Assembly (NCBI RefSeq): GCF_016863535.1
Contig: NZ_BOPB01000028.1
Span: forward strand, 1 to 64,000
DNA: 64,000 bases
Source: Micromonospora lutea
GTDB taxonomy: Bacteria > Actinomycetota > Actinomycetes > Mycobacteriales > Micromonosporaceae
Direction of reading: 5' to 3'
Positions 29,222-37,196 of this stretch are shown in pieces. The stretch's first letter is position 1. Each line of letters begins with the position of its first letter. Position numbers and translations under genes: made by a program. A model generated the notes under the pieces. It made no database searches. It was not told the DNA's origin and saw only the letters and a list, made by a program, of their open reading frames with translations.

Positions 29222-30310
29222 ATGGTCGTTCATCGGCTGAGCCTGGTCGAAGCCCGTCGGATCGCGATCCGGACCCAGTTGCTCGCCGCGCCGCGCCCGA
29301 GCGACCTCGTGGCCGTCGTCGAGCGCCTGACGATTCTGCAACTCGACCCCACGGCGGCCATCGCTCCCAGCGCCGATCTCGTGCTGTGGAGCCGACTCGG
29401 TCCGGCCTACGATCCCGCGCAACTGACCAGGGCGATCGAGGTCGAGCGCAGCCTGGTCGAGACCGTCGCCTACATCCGGCCACCGGGCCACCTGCCCGCC
29501 GTGATCGCCGAGGCCCGCGCCGCGATTCATCCGTCCGCCCGAACCTGGATGGAGCAGAACGATTCGTTCCGTCGGGACGTGCTGGCGGTGCTGGCGGAGA
29601 GGGGTCCGCTGCTGTCGCGGGACATCCCCGACACCAGTGTGGTGCCGTGGCCGTCGAGCGGTTGGACCAACAATCGCAACGTCACCAGGATGCTCGAACT
29701 GCTGGCCCGGCAGGGCCAGGTGGCGATCTCCGGACGTAGGGGACGGCAGCGCTGCTGGGATCTCCCCGAGCGGGTGTACCCGGTGGGCCTGCCCGACCTC
29801 GATCCGGGCGAGGCGACCCGGCTGCGGGACGAGCGTCGGCTCGCGGCGTTGGGCATCGCCCGGTCCCGTGGCACGGTGACCCCGGGTGAGTCACCGTTCG
29901 TCGGCATCGCGGGGGAGGAGGCCGTGGTCGAGGGCGTGCCGGGAACCTTCCGGGTCGACCCGGCGTACCTCGGGTTGCCGTTCGAGGGGCGCACCGCGCT
30001 GCTGTCGCCGTTCGACCGGCTGATCCACGATCGGGTACGCACCGAGCAACTGTTCGGCTACGAGTACTTCCTGGAGATGTACAAGCCTCGGGAGAAGCGT
30101 CGGTGGGGCTACTTCGCTCTGCCCGTACTCCATCATGACCGGCTGGTGGGCAAGCTGGACGCGACCGCCGACCGCAAGGCGGGCGTCCTCGTCGTCAATG
30201 CCCTGCACGAGGACGTGCCGTTCACTCGGGCGATGGCCGCCGAGGTCGACGCCGAGATCGAAGCGCTCGCCACCTGGTTGGGTCTGAAGACCACCCGATC
30301 CCAGCCGTAG
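29222..30310 (+). CDS. Winged-helix DNA glycosylase-like protein (YcaQ/AlkX family)
   Basis: A 362-aa member of the HTH_42 family, which includes YcaQ/AlkX-type enzymes that unhook DNA interstrand crosslinks and protect against alkylating natural products. The family's catalytic QxD/QxQ motif is seen at Gln40-Leu-Asp42 (ILQLDPTAAI), followed by SADLVLWSRLG; winged-helix segments follow (about 115-170) and SPFDRLIHDR (about 262-271) is characteristic. ATG 29222 lies 7 bases after TAGGGT (leaderless). In producers such enzymes can be self-resistance factors; here it ends 243 bases before the peptide cluster, a link that is only positional. Confidence 0.8.
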   Translation: MVVHRLSLVEARRIAIRTQLLAAPRPSDLVAVVERLTILQLDPTAAIAPSADLVLWSRLGPAYDPAQLTRAIEVERSLVETVAYIRPPGHLPAVIAEARAAIHPSARTWMEQNDSFRRDVLAVLAERGPLLSRDIPDTSVVPWPSSGWTNNRNVTRMLELLARQGQVAISGRRGRQRCWDLPERVYPVGLPDLDPGEATRLRDERRLAALGIARSRGTVTPGESPFVGIAGEEAVVEGVPGTFRVDPAYLGLPFEGRTALLSPFDRLIHDRVRTEQLFGYEYFLEMYKPREKRRWGYFALPVLHHDRLVGKLDATADRKAGVLVVNALHEDVPFTRAMAAEVDAEIEALATWLGLKTTRSQP

Positions 30311-30344
30311 TCGCCGCACATCCGGGCACACGTTTGCCGTGCTT

Positions 30345-30432
30345 GAGCGCTTGAGTAGTTGCGCTCCACCGGAGACCTGCCGGTCAACTGCCGGTCAATC
30401 TCCTGGAGGGTCCGAGGGCGTGGAAATAGCGT
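30345..30432 (+). promoter_or_regulatory. Promoter/operator region of the Cys-Cys peptide operon
   Basis: Three signals lie before the precursor gene: an inverted repeat GAGCGC (30345-30350)/GCGCTC (30361-30366), two perfect tandem copies of the 11-mer CTGCCGGTCAA (30377-30387 and 30388-30398; a weaker third may precede), and TAGCGT (30427-30432) as a possible -10 box. Eleven-base periodic direct repeats place sites on the same face of the helix and are typical of activator binding. Confidence 0.5.
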
Positions 30433-30553
30433 TCCTGGTAGCCGCTGCGGATGACATTTTTATTAACGGGACCCTTCCGCAGCGGACCATCCAACACCTG
30501 TTCGTACCGATCGGTCAGCGACCGTGGTGCGGGCATCAGGAAGGGAGAGCACA

Positions 30554-30691
30554 ATGTCGGAGATCACTGAGGTCGTCGAGACCGAAATCACCGAGCAGGC
30601 CACCCCGGCTCCCCAGGTCGAGGACGCGACCGAGGCGGCAGACGTCCGCCAGCCGTCGACCCGCGTGATGTGCTGCGACCAGGCCGTCTGA
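30554..30691 (+). CDS. Candidate RiPP precursor peptide with C-terminal Cys-Cys core
   Basis: A 45-residue peptide starting at ATG 30554, 7 bases after GGAAGGGAG. Residues 1-30 are acidic (eleven Glu or Asp, no Lys or Arg) with many Thr, Val and Ala, like a leader; the last third (VRQPSTRVMCCDQAV) carries the first Arg residues and the only Cys pair (40-41), like a core. There is no membrane helix or signal peptide. A strong hairpin starts 9 bases after the stop, followed by genes for two putative modifying proteins, an exporter and a protease. The precursor role is inferred from size, composition and context; I cannot assign a known RiPP class. Confidence 0.65.
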   Translation: MSEITEVVETEITEQATPAPQVEDATEAADVRQPSTRVMCCDQAV

Positions 30692-30699
30692 CGTGGACC

Positions 30700-30734
30700 G
30701 GTGGTCCGGGGCGGCGGTGCGGTCCCGGACCACC
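30700..30734 (+). terminator. Hairpin after the peptide gene (probable attenuator)
   Basis: A perfect 11-base stem, GGTGGTCCGGG (30700-30710) and CCCGGACCACC (30724-30734), encloses a 13-base loop. It sits 9 bases after the peptide stop and ahead of the rest of the operon with no T tract, so partial termination or mRNA stabilisation would give more peptide than enzyme transcript. Confidence 0.7.
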
Positions 30735-30771
30735 ACCGCAACCCCGTCGACCGATCGAGATTGGCTGCGAA

Positions 30772-31248
30772 ATGACTGAGATCGTCGTCAAGCCCGCCGA
30801 GGAACTTCGCTGGGAGGTTCCCCTCGACACCTCCGCCAACCGCATCGCCGACCTCGCCGAGGTTCGGCGGTACATCGACGCCATCGACTTCGGGCCGCTC
30901 AAGCACCGGCTCACCCAGGGACGTGACGTGCTCGGCAGCGAATGGAGCCCGGCCCGCGCGGACTACTACGAACGGCTCTACAAGAACTGGCTGTACCTGC
31001 GTCGTCGGTACGAGGGCGAACTGTTGCCGCCGCACATCGACATCGACGAGTTCTGGCACGGCCACATCCTCGACACGCACGCGTACTTCGCGCACTGCGA
31101 CCGGATCTTCGGTTACTACTTCCACCATTTCCCCTACTTCGGCACGCGCGGCCCGGCCGACCGGACGAATCTCTCGAACGCCTGGCAGCAGACCCAGGAC
31201 AGGTACCGCGCCGAATTCGGCGAGTACATCTACGACTTCGTGGAGTAG
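30772..31248 (+). CDS. Small GRDP-like (glycine-rich-domain-containing protein-like) protein, candidate peptide-modifying enzyme
   Basis: A 158-aa soluble protein. Its centre (85-110) matches the conserved core of GRDP-like proteins: PPHIDIDEFWHGHILDTHAY (87-106) with His88, Asp90, Asp92, His96, His98, Asp101, His103, then His108, Cys109, Asp110 and His118-His119. Such dense His/Asp/Cys is what a metal site looks like, but no activity is established for this family that I know of. It is aromatic-rich and acidic overall. It is the first gene after the peptide hairpin, 4 bases before the sulfotransferase gene, so it is a candidate modifier or chaperone of the peptide. The ribosome site before ATG 30772 is weak. 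Confidence 0.65.
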   Translation: MTEIVVKPAEELRWEVPLDTSANRIADLAEVRRYIDAIDFGPLKHRLTQGRDVLGSEWSPARADYYERLYKNWLYLRRRYEGELLPPHIDIDEFWHGHILDTHAYFAHCDRIFGYYFHHFPYFGTRGPADRTNLSNAWQQTQDRYRAEFGEYIYDFVE

Positions 31249-31252
31249 AACG

Positions 31253-31993
31253 GTGACGTCCGACCCGCTGCTGTGCTACGTGCACATCAACAAGAATGCC
31301 GGCAACAGCATCATCGAGGCCCTGCTCAACAACTATCCCGGCCGGTTCAAGCAGTACCTCGTCTCCGGTCGGAGAAGCGCCGGGCAGCCGGGCGCCAAGA
31401 CCGTCGACAGCCCGGACGAGGACGTGCGGCGGATCGTCGCGGAGATTCACGAGAACCAGTACCGCCACGACGCGATCGCGCTCAACCTGCCGGTCGGCAT
31501 CCACCGCAGGATCGAACGACCGGTCCGGTACGTCACCATGCTGCGGGAGCCGGTCGACCGCTGCGTCTCCTACTGGTACTGGGCCTACCGCAAGCGCGAC
31601 ACCGGCAATCTCTGGGCCGCCCTGCAGGCCGGGCTGCCCGACGGCGTGGCCGGTCTGCCGCTTCAGTTCCGCGACGACCAGGTGCGCTTCCTGTCCGGTA
31701 CGACGAACGTCGAGACCACCGACGACGACCTGGCCCTGGCGATGAAGGCCGTGGAGGAGAGCTGCGCCTTCGTCGGCACGGTCGAGCGGTTCGCCGAGTG
31801 CCAGGCCCTGCTCGGCAGGATGTTGTCCTGGAAGCGGCCGGCCACGTTCCACCTGAACAGCGGCGACCGCGACGATCAGCGGCTGCTGCCGGCCGAGGCC
31901 ATCGACACATTCCGCGCCGCGAACACCCGAGACATGGAACTCTATCAATGGTTGACGCGAAGCTACCTGCCGTCGGTGCTCGGGCGGAGCTGA
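31253..31993 (+). CDS. Sulfotransferase-family protein (Sulfotransfer_2-like)
   Basis: A 246-aa protein with the two PAPS-binding elements of sulfotransferases: the 5'-phosphosulfate loop HINKNAGNSI (11-20; Lys14) and the 3'-phosphate motif REPVDRCVSYWYWAY (98-112; Arg98, Ser106). No membrane anchor, unlike Golgi-type relatives, so it works in the cytoplasm. It starts with GTG 31253, 4 bases after the GRDP-like gene, and its end overlaps the MFS gene by 46 bases. A natural reading is sulfation of the peptide or of a partner molecule. No PAPS-making genes are in the window. Confidence 0.78.
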   Translation: MTSDPLLCYVHINKNAGNSIIEALLNNYPGRFKQYLVSGRRSAGQPGAKTVDSPDEDVRRIVAEIHENQYRHDAIALNLPVGIHRRIERPVRYVTMLREPVDRCVSYWYWAYRKRDTGNLWAALQAGLPDGVAGLPLQFRDDQVRFLSGTTNVETTDDDLALAMKAVEESCAFVGTVERFAECQALLGRMLSWKRPATFHLNSGDRDDQRLLPAEAIDTFRAANTRDMELYQWLTRSYLPSVLGRS

Positions 31994-33312
31994 CCGGCGG
32001 CACTGCCGCCCCGGCCACCGTCGCGCCGTCGAGCGAGCCGCGCGTCGAACGCCTCGCCATCGTGGCGAACATGGTCATCGTCCCGCTCTGTTTCGCCACC
32101 GGCCGGCTCAGCGCCGACCTCGTCCAGTTGTACGGCGTCCAGACGCTCGGCCTCACGCCGGCGCAGGTGGGTACGGCACTGGGACTGCTGGTGCTGAGCG
32201 TGCCCGCTCAACTGCTCGCGGTGCGGTTGCCCCGGCGTCTCGGTTTCCGGCGGACGATGCGGTTCGGATACGCGGGCGTGCTGCTCCTGCTGGTGGCGCT
32301 GGCCGCAGTGCCGGAGCTGGACCGCTGGGGCACCGCTGCCGTCTTTGCGGCGTTCGTGGCGGTGCTGCTCGCCATCGAGGTGGCGATCTCGGTGAGCTGG
32401 GGGGTGGCCTGGCACCCGTGGATGCGGACACTGGTCTCGCCCGACCGTCGTCCGCGGTTCGTCGCCCGGATGCAGTTCGCCACCCAGATCCTGAACGTGG
32501 TGCTGCTGCTCGGCTTCGGCCTCCTGGCGGGCGCAGTCGTCGACCGCACCGAGTACCGGATCCTCCTCGGGGTGCTCGCGGTGCTGCTCGTCGTCTCGAT
32601 CACGACGCTGGGCCGCATGCCGCACACGCCGGCGCCGGCCGGCACCCACCCCCAGGCCCTCGGCGAGCTGCGCGCCGCTGCGGTGGGACTGGTCGCCGAC
32701 GGCCCGCTCCGCCGGCTCAGCGTCATCTTTCTCCTCGACACGGTGCTGGTCACGCCGCTGCTGGCGATCTACGCCGTGCTCCACCTCGGCATCCCCGCCG
32801 GCACCGTGGCGGTGATCCTCGGCGTACGCGGACTGGCCGCGCCGATCAGCCTGCTGGGCTGGAGTCGCGTCGCGCACCGGCTCGGTGCGTACCGCCTCAT
32901 CGTCTACACGATGGCCGGCACGGTGCTCACGCGCCTGCTGTGGGTCTTCGTGCCGACGACCGAGGGCGCGGCGAGCGGAGCGAGCATCGCCTGCTTCGCC
33001 GTCATCGTGGTCGGGTCCGCGGTCTGCGCCGCCGGTTACGGCAACGCCAACCTGACCACCTGGTACGACGCCGTACCCGATCGCCACTCCCGAGCGATGT
33101 TCACGCTGCGGGACGTGATCGCCTCGTCCAAACTCCAGCTCTACTCGGCGGCCGGCGGCGGGGTACTGGTCGCCACCGCCACCCTCGGTGCCGCCGCCTA
33201 CGGCCCGATCCACATCGACGCCTACAAGCTGCTGATGCTGGCCGGTGTGCCGGTCGCGGTGGCGATCGCGATGTTGTCGCGGCGGGCGCAAGCAGAAGGG
33301 CCATCCCGATGA
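31948..33312 (+). CDS. MFS transporter, probable exporter of the operon product
   Basis: A 454-aa major facilitator with about 11-12 membrane helices. The loop between helices 2 and 3 contains RLPRRLGFRRTMRFGYAG (about 91-108), the place of MFS motif A, though the motif is diverged. A proline-rich N-terminal tail (1-35) is cytoplasmic. ATG 31948 lies inside the 3' end of the sulfotransferase gene in another frame; no good later start fits. The stop overlaps the next ATG (ATGA). Export of the modified peptide, or self-resistance, is the likely job. Confidence 0.8.
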   Translation: MVDAKLPAVGARAELTGGTAAPATVAPSSEPRVERLAIVANMVIVPLCFATGRLSADLVQLYGVQTLGLTPAQVGTALGLLVLSVPAQLLAVRLPRRLGFRRTMRFGYAGVLLLLVALAAVPELDRWGTAAVFAAFVAVLLAIEVAISVSWGVAWHPWMRTLVSPDRRPRFVARMQFATQILNVVLLLGFGLLAGAVVDRTEYRILLGVLAVLLVVSITTLGRMPHTPAPAGTHPQALGELRAAAVGLVADGPLRRLSVIFLLDTVLVTPLLAIYAVLHLGIPAGTVAVILGVRGLAAPISLLGWSRVAHRLGAYRLIVYTMAGTVLTRLLWVFVPTTEGAASGASIACFAVIVVGSAVCAAGYGNANLTTWYDAVPDRHSRAMFTLRDVIASSKLQLYSAAGGGVLVATATLGAAAYGPIHIDAYKLLMLAGVPVAVAIAMLSRRAQAEGPSR

Positions 33313-34766
33313 GCACTCACCCCCTGATCGAATCGTTGCGTCCACCGGTGGACACGATCCTGGACACGATTGCCGAGGCCGAGGCACGGTACTGCCTCGG
33401 CGAGGCCACCACGTTCGAGCCGGCGAAGATCCACGCAGCGTGGCCGGACGTGTTCGGACCGGACACGGTCACCGCGTTGCGGGCCGCCGGCATCGCGGAC
33501 GGGTCGGGGCGTCCCTTCGTCGGTCTGGTGCTCCAGGCGCTGATGGAGGCGGAAACCACTCCGCTGCGCACCCGCATCGCCGAGCGCGAGAAGACGGTCA
33601 CCGTCACCGACGGGAACGGCGGCCGAATCGATCTCGCCCGCGCCCGGCGTCTCGCCGCCACCGCACCCGACGTCGGGGTCCCGCGTGACACCCTGCACGA
33701 CCTGTACGACCGCGAGATCGCCCCACTGTGGCTGGAGTCGGAGCAGCGACGCCTGACCGTCGTCAAGGCGGCGGGTTACCGGGATCTGATCGACTACGCC
33801 GACCGGGTGCAGCGGCACGACCTCGGCCGGCTGGAGCGCGAGGCGCGGGCGTTTCTCGACTCGACCCGGGCGCGGTACGAGTCGATCCGGCGTCCCCGGT
33901 TCGCCGCCGGTTCGTTCACCGTCGCCCAGCTCATCGGCGCGGCGCGTACCACCTTCGTCGACCCGGTCGACCTGGCGACCTGCCTGCCGCTGCTGCGCCT
34001 CCTGGTCAGCGAACTGGGGCTGGAATTCGCCCCCCGGATCCGGCTCGACCTGGAAGCCCGGCCCGGCAAGGTGCCCGGCGCGTACTGCCTGCCGGTGCGG
34101 GTTCCCGACGACATCGTCGTCGCCGTGTCACCCGGCGGTGGAGTGGGTGACTGCCGACCGTTGTTCCACGAGGTCGGGCATGCGCTGCACTTCGCGTACA
34201 CCTGCGCGGAACTGCCGGTCGACGGCCGCCGGATGGGCGACGAGGGCCTGGTCGAGGGCTGGGGTGTGGTCACCGAGAACATGTTCCTGCACCCAGGCTG
34301 GCTCAACCGGTCGTTCCCGGCAGGCACCGCGGCGGCCCTGGGCAACGACACCGCGCAACGGCTGTTGATCGTCACCCGCGCACAGTGCGTCCGGCTGCTG
34401 TTCGCCGTCGACGCCGCGCGCCGCCCGGCCGACCCGGCGGAACTGCGGTCCCGGTACGACCAGCTGATGGCCGAGCACCTCGCCGCCCGGCCTGGCCCGA
34501 TCGAGTACCTGGACGTGCTCTGCGGCGACTTCGTCAGCGCCACCCGGCTGCGTTCCTGGGAGTTCGGCACGTCCATCGCCGGGCTGCTCGCGCACGAGAT
34601 CGGCCCGGAGTGGCCGGGTGACCCACAGGCCGGGCGATGGCTGGTGGAGCACTGGCGGGTCGGGGTCAGCCACACCGCGGCCGAGGCGATCGACCGTTGG
34701 GTCGCACCGCCGCTGAGCCTGGACGCGGTGGCGGAGAACCTGACCGACAGCATGATCACGCCCTGA
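33309..34766 (+). CDS. M3-like zinc metallopeptidase, candidate leader protease
   Basis: A 485-aa soluble peptidase. The gluzincin signature HEVGH (287-291) is followed by Glu312/Glu316 (DEGLVEGWG), matching the HExxH-x(20-25)-E pattern of the M3 (thimet oligopeptidase/oligoendopeptidase F) clan, with GKVPGAYC (253-260) like the family's substrate-cleft loop. It is shorter than typical M3 enzymes (about 600 aa). Oligopeptidases of this kind cut short peptides only, which suits removal of a 30-residue leader or breakdown of unused precursor. It overlaps the MFS stop by 4 bases. Confidence 0.75.
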   Translation: MSTHPLIESLRPPVDTILDTIAEAEARYCLGEATTFEPAKIHAAWPDVFGPDTVTALRAAGIADGSGRPFVGLVLQALMEAETTPLRTRIAEREKTVTVTDGNGGRIDLARARRLAATAPDVGVPRDTLHDLYDREIAPLWLESEQRRLTVVKAAGYRDLIDYADRVQRHDLGRLEREARAFLDSTRARYESIRRPRFAAGSFTVAQLIGAARTTFVDPVDLATCLPLLRLLVSELGLEFAPRIRLDLEARPGKVPGAYCLPVRVPDDIVVAVSPGGGVGDCRPLFHEVGHALHFAYTCAELPVDGRRMGDEGLVEGWGVVTENMFLHPGWLNRSFPAGTAAALGNDTAQRLLIVTRAQCVRLLFAVDAARRPADPAELRSRYDQLMAEHLAARPGPIEYLDVLCGDFVSATRLRSWEFGTSIAGLLAHEIGPEWPGDPQAGRWLVEHWRVGVSHTAAEAIDRWVAPPLSLDAVAENLTDSMITP

Positions 34767-34822
34767 CCAACACCAGCGGCCCGCCCGCCATCTCGGCCGT
34801 CACCTGGCCCACCGTCCCGGCC

Positions 34823-34840
34823 GTCGAGCCTCGGCTCGAC
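34823..34840. promoter_or_regulatory. Palindrome between the peptidase and the STAND regulator genes
   Basis: GTCGAGCC (34823-34830) and GGCTCGAC (34833-34840) form an 8-base perfect inverted repeat separated by TC. The spacing is too short for a good hairpin, so an operator is as likely as a terminator. AAGGAGG follows but leads to no start codon. Confidence 0.4.
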
Positions 34841-34935
34841 AAGGAGGACGCCATCCAGTAGAAACCATCACCGGACATCCATTTCCCCGTCGAGAGGCCG
34901 ACGGGTCCATTCTGGACCTGGTAGGCCATGAACGG

Positions 34936-37182
34936 ATGGGCATGGCCCGGTTTAGTCAGATGGTGACAGCCCACCGGCGGCGGCTCGGGATGACCCAGGA
35001 GGATGTCGCGGCCGCCACCGGCCTCGCCGTCCGCAGCATCCGGGACGTGGAGAGTGGACGGGTGGCCCGTCCCCGCGCGTCGACGGTCCGGCTGCTCGCC
35101 GAGGCGTTCGACCTGTCCGCCGCCGACCGGGTGCACTTCATCCACGCCGCCGACCCTGACCTGGCCGGGCCGGCCGGGGAACGACCCCAGCAACTGCCGC
35201 TGGCGGCACCGGGCTTCGTCGGCCGCTGCGGCGAACTGGCGGCCCTCGACGCCGGTCGGCCCACGGAACCGGCGAAACAGGCGGCGGTGTCCATCTTCAC
35301 GATCTCCGGCATGGCCGGGGTGGGCAAGACCGCCCTCGCCCTGCACTGGGCACACCGGGCGTCCGAGTGGTTCCCCGAAGGCCAGCTCTACGTCAATCTC
35401 CGAGGCTACGACGAGGCCGATGTCGTCGATCCCAGCGACGCCCTCCGTGGTTTCCTGGAGGCGCTCGGTGTGCCGGCCACCGGGATACCGGCCAGCCTGG
35501 AAGCCCGCGTCGGGCTGCACCGCAGCCTGCTGGCCGACCGCCGGATGCTGCTGGTGCTCGACAACGCGCGCGACTCGGCGCAGGTACGACCGCTGCTGCC
35601 CGGTGCCGGCGGCTGCGTGGTCGTGGTGACCAGCCGGGACGAGCTGTCCGGGTTGATCGTCGCCGAAGGCGCCCACCCGATCCGGCTGAACGTGCTCACC
35701 AGCGCCGAGTCGATGAGCCTGCTCGCCAGCCGGCTCGGCGTCCGTCGACTGGCCGCCGAGCCGGCCGCCACGGCGGACATCATCGACTCGACCGGCCGCC
35801 TGCCGCTCGCGCTGTCGATCGTGGCGGCGCGGATGGCGCTGCATCCCGGCTTCCCACTCGACGCCTTCGCCGCCAGCCTGCGCCCCGACGAGGCGATGCT
35901 GGACGCGCTGGCCGACGGCGACGTACGAGCCGTCTTCTCCTGGTCCTACCTGGCGCTGAGCCGACCGGCGGCCCGGCTGTTCCGCCTGCTGGGGCTGCAC
36001 CCCGGGCCCGACCTGACCGCCGAGGCCGCAGCGGCGCTGGCCGGGCAGACCCCGGCGACCGTCGCCGCGCCGTTGCGGGAGCTGACCCGGCTGCACCTGC
36101 TGACCGAACACCTGCCCGGCCGGTACGCCTTCCACGACCTGCTTCGCGCGTACGCGGCCGAACTGACGCGGACCGCCGGGGAGGCCGACGAGTCACGGGA
36201 GGCACGCCACCGGTTGTTCGACTACTACCTGCACAGTTCCTACCCGGCAGCGGTGCTGCTGCAGCCGCAGTGGCCGGCGATCGACCCGCTTCCTCCGGTG
36301 CCGTCGAACGTGAGATCCCCGTCGGAGAACCACGACGCGGCGCTCGGTTGGTTCGCAGCGGAACGCCAGGTGCTGCTGCGCGCGGTGCGCCAGGCCGCCG
36401 ACACCGGCTTCGAGGCGTACGCCTGGCAGTTGGCCTGGGCGTTGACCACCTTCTTCGCCCCACGTGGCCTCTGGCGGGATCAGCACGCTGTCCAGCAGGT
36501 CGCGCTCGCCGCGGCGGAACGCGTCGACGATCTTGCCGGGCAGGCCGTCGCCAACCGGTTGCTGTCCCGCGCGGAGGCCCGCCTCGGTCACCTCGACGTG
36601 GCGGAGCAGCGGCTGCTGCGCGCCCTGGACCTGCACCGGCGACTGGACGATCCGACCGGCCAGGCGCAGACGCTGCACAACCACGCCGAGGTCTGCTACA
36701 TGCGTGGACGACCCGAGGAGGGGCTCCGCCACGGACAGGATGCGTTGCGGCTGTACCGGTCGGTCGGCAATCGCGCCGGGGAGGCCCGGGCGCTGAACGC
36801 GGTCGGCTGGCTCTACGCCGCCACGGGCGACTTTCCACGGGCGATCAAGAGCTGCACCGAGGCGCTCGCCCAGCAGCGGGCCAGCGGCGACCACAACGGC
36901 CAGGCGGCGACATTGGACAGCCTGGGTTACGCCCACGCCCGCCTGGGCGAGCACGATCGGGCGGCCGACTGCTACGAGGAAGCCATCGCGCTGTTCCGGG
37001 AGTCCGCGGACCGCTACCACGAGGCCGAGACCCTGCAGCGGCTCGGTGAGGCACGGGAGGCGATGGGCGACATCGCCCGAGCCGTCGACGCATGGCAACG
37101 GGCGGCGCGGATCCTCGACGATCTCGGTGACCCGGCGGCCGACCACGCCCACCGCGTGGTGTCGCGGCTGTCGCCATCCTGA
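34936..37182 (+). CDS. XRE-NB-ARC-TPR (STAND) transcriptional regulator
   Basis: A 748-aa signal-transduction regulator. The N-terminal HTH_XRE domain (about 5-62; GMTQEDVAAATGLAVRSIRD) is followed by a STAND NTPase with Walker A GMAGVGKT (125-132), Walker B MLLVLDNARD (about 206-215) and the winged-helix region VFSWSYLAL (about 335-343), then TPR repeats (about 515-735). Such proteins sense a ligand or NTP state and control nearby secondary-metabolite genes. It lies 169 bases after the peptidase gene in the same direction and may act on the tandem repeats at 30377-30398. Confidence 0.87.
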   Translation: MGMARFSQMVTAHRRRLGMTQEDVAAATGLAVRSIRDVESGRVARPRASTVRLLAEAFDLSAADRVHFIHAADPDLAGPAGERPQQLPLAAPGFVGRCGELAALDAGRPTEPAKQAAVSIFTISGMAGVGKTALALHWAHRASEWFPEGQLYVNLRGYDEADVVDPSDALRGFLEALGVPATGIPASLEARVGLHRSLLADRRMLLVLDNARDSAQVRPLLPGAGGCVVVVTSRDELSGLIVAEGAHPIRLNVLTSAESMSLLASRLGVRRLAAEPAATADIIDSTGRLPLALSIVAARMALHPGFPLDAFAASLRPDEAMLDALADGDVRAVFSWSYLALSRPAARLFRLLGLHPGPDLTAEAAAALAGQTPATVAAPLRELTRLHLLTEHLPGRYAFHDLLRAYAAELTRTAGEADESREARHRLFDYYLHSSYPAAVLLQPQWPAIDPLPPVPSNVRSPSENHDAALGWFAAERQVLLRAVRQAADTGFEAYAWQLAWALTTFFAPRGLWRDQHAVQQVALAAAERVDDLAGQAVANRLLSRAEARLGHLDVAEQRLLRALDLHRRLDDPTGQAQTLHNHAEVCYMRGRPEEGLRHGQDALRLYRSVGNRAGEARALNAVGWLYAATGDFPRAIKSCTEALAQQRASGDHNGQAATLDSLGYAHARLGEHDRAADCYEEAIALFRESADRYHEAETLQRLGEAREAMGDIARAVDAWQRAARILDDLGDPAADHAHRVVSRLSPS

Positions 37183-37196
37183 CTGCCGGTGCCGCT

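Noticed and set aside
30420-30668. GTG-started 82-codon frame overlapping the peptide gene (begins MEIAFLVAAADD)
   Set aside because: Its last half is Arg/Ser/Pro-rich antiframe of the peptide gene; the ribosome site GGAGGG is acceptable, so a short real product is not fully excluded but unlikely.
34841-34861. Perfect AAGGAGG with a downstream ATC CAG TAG
   Set aside because: No ATG, GTG or TTG at the right distance opens a frame.
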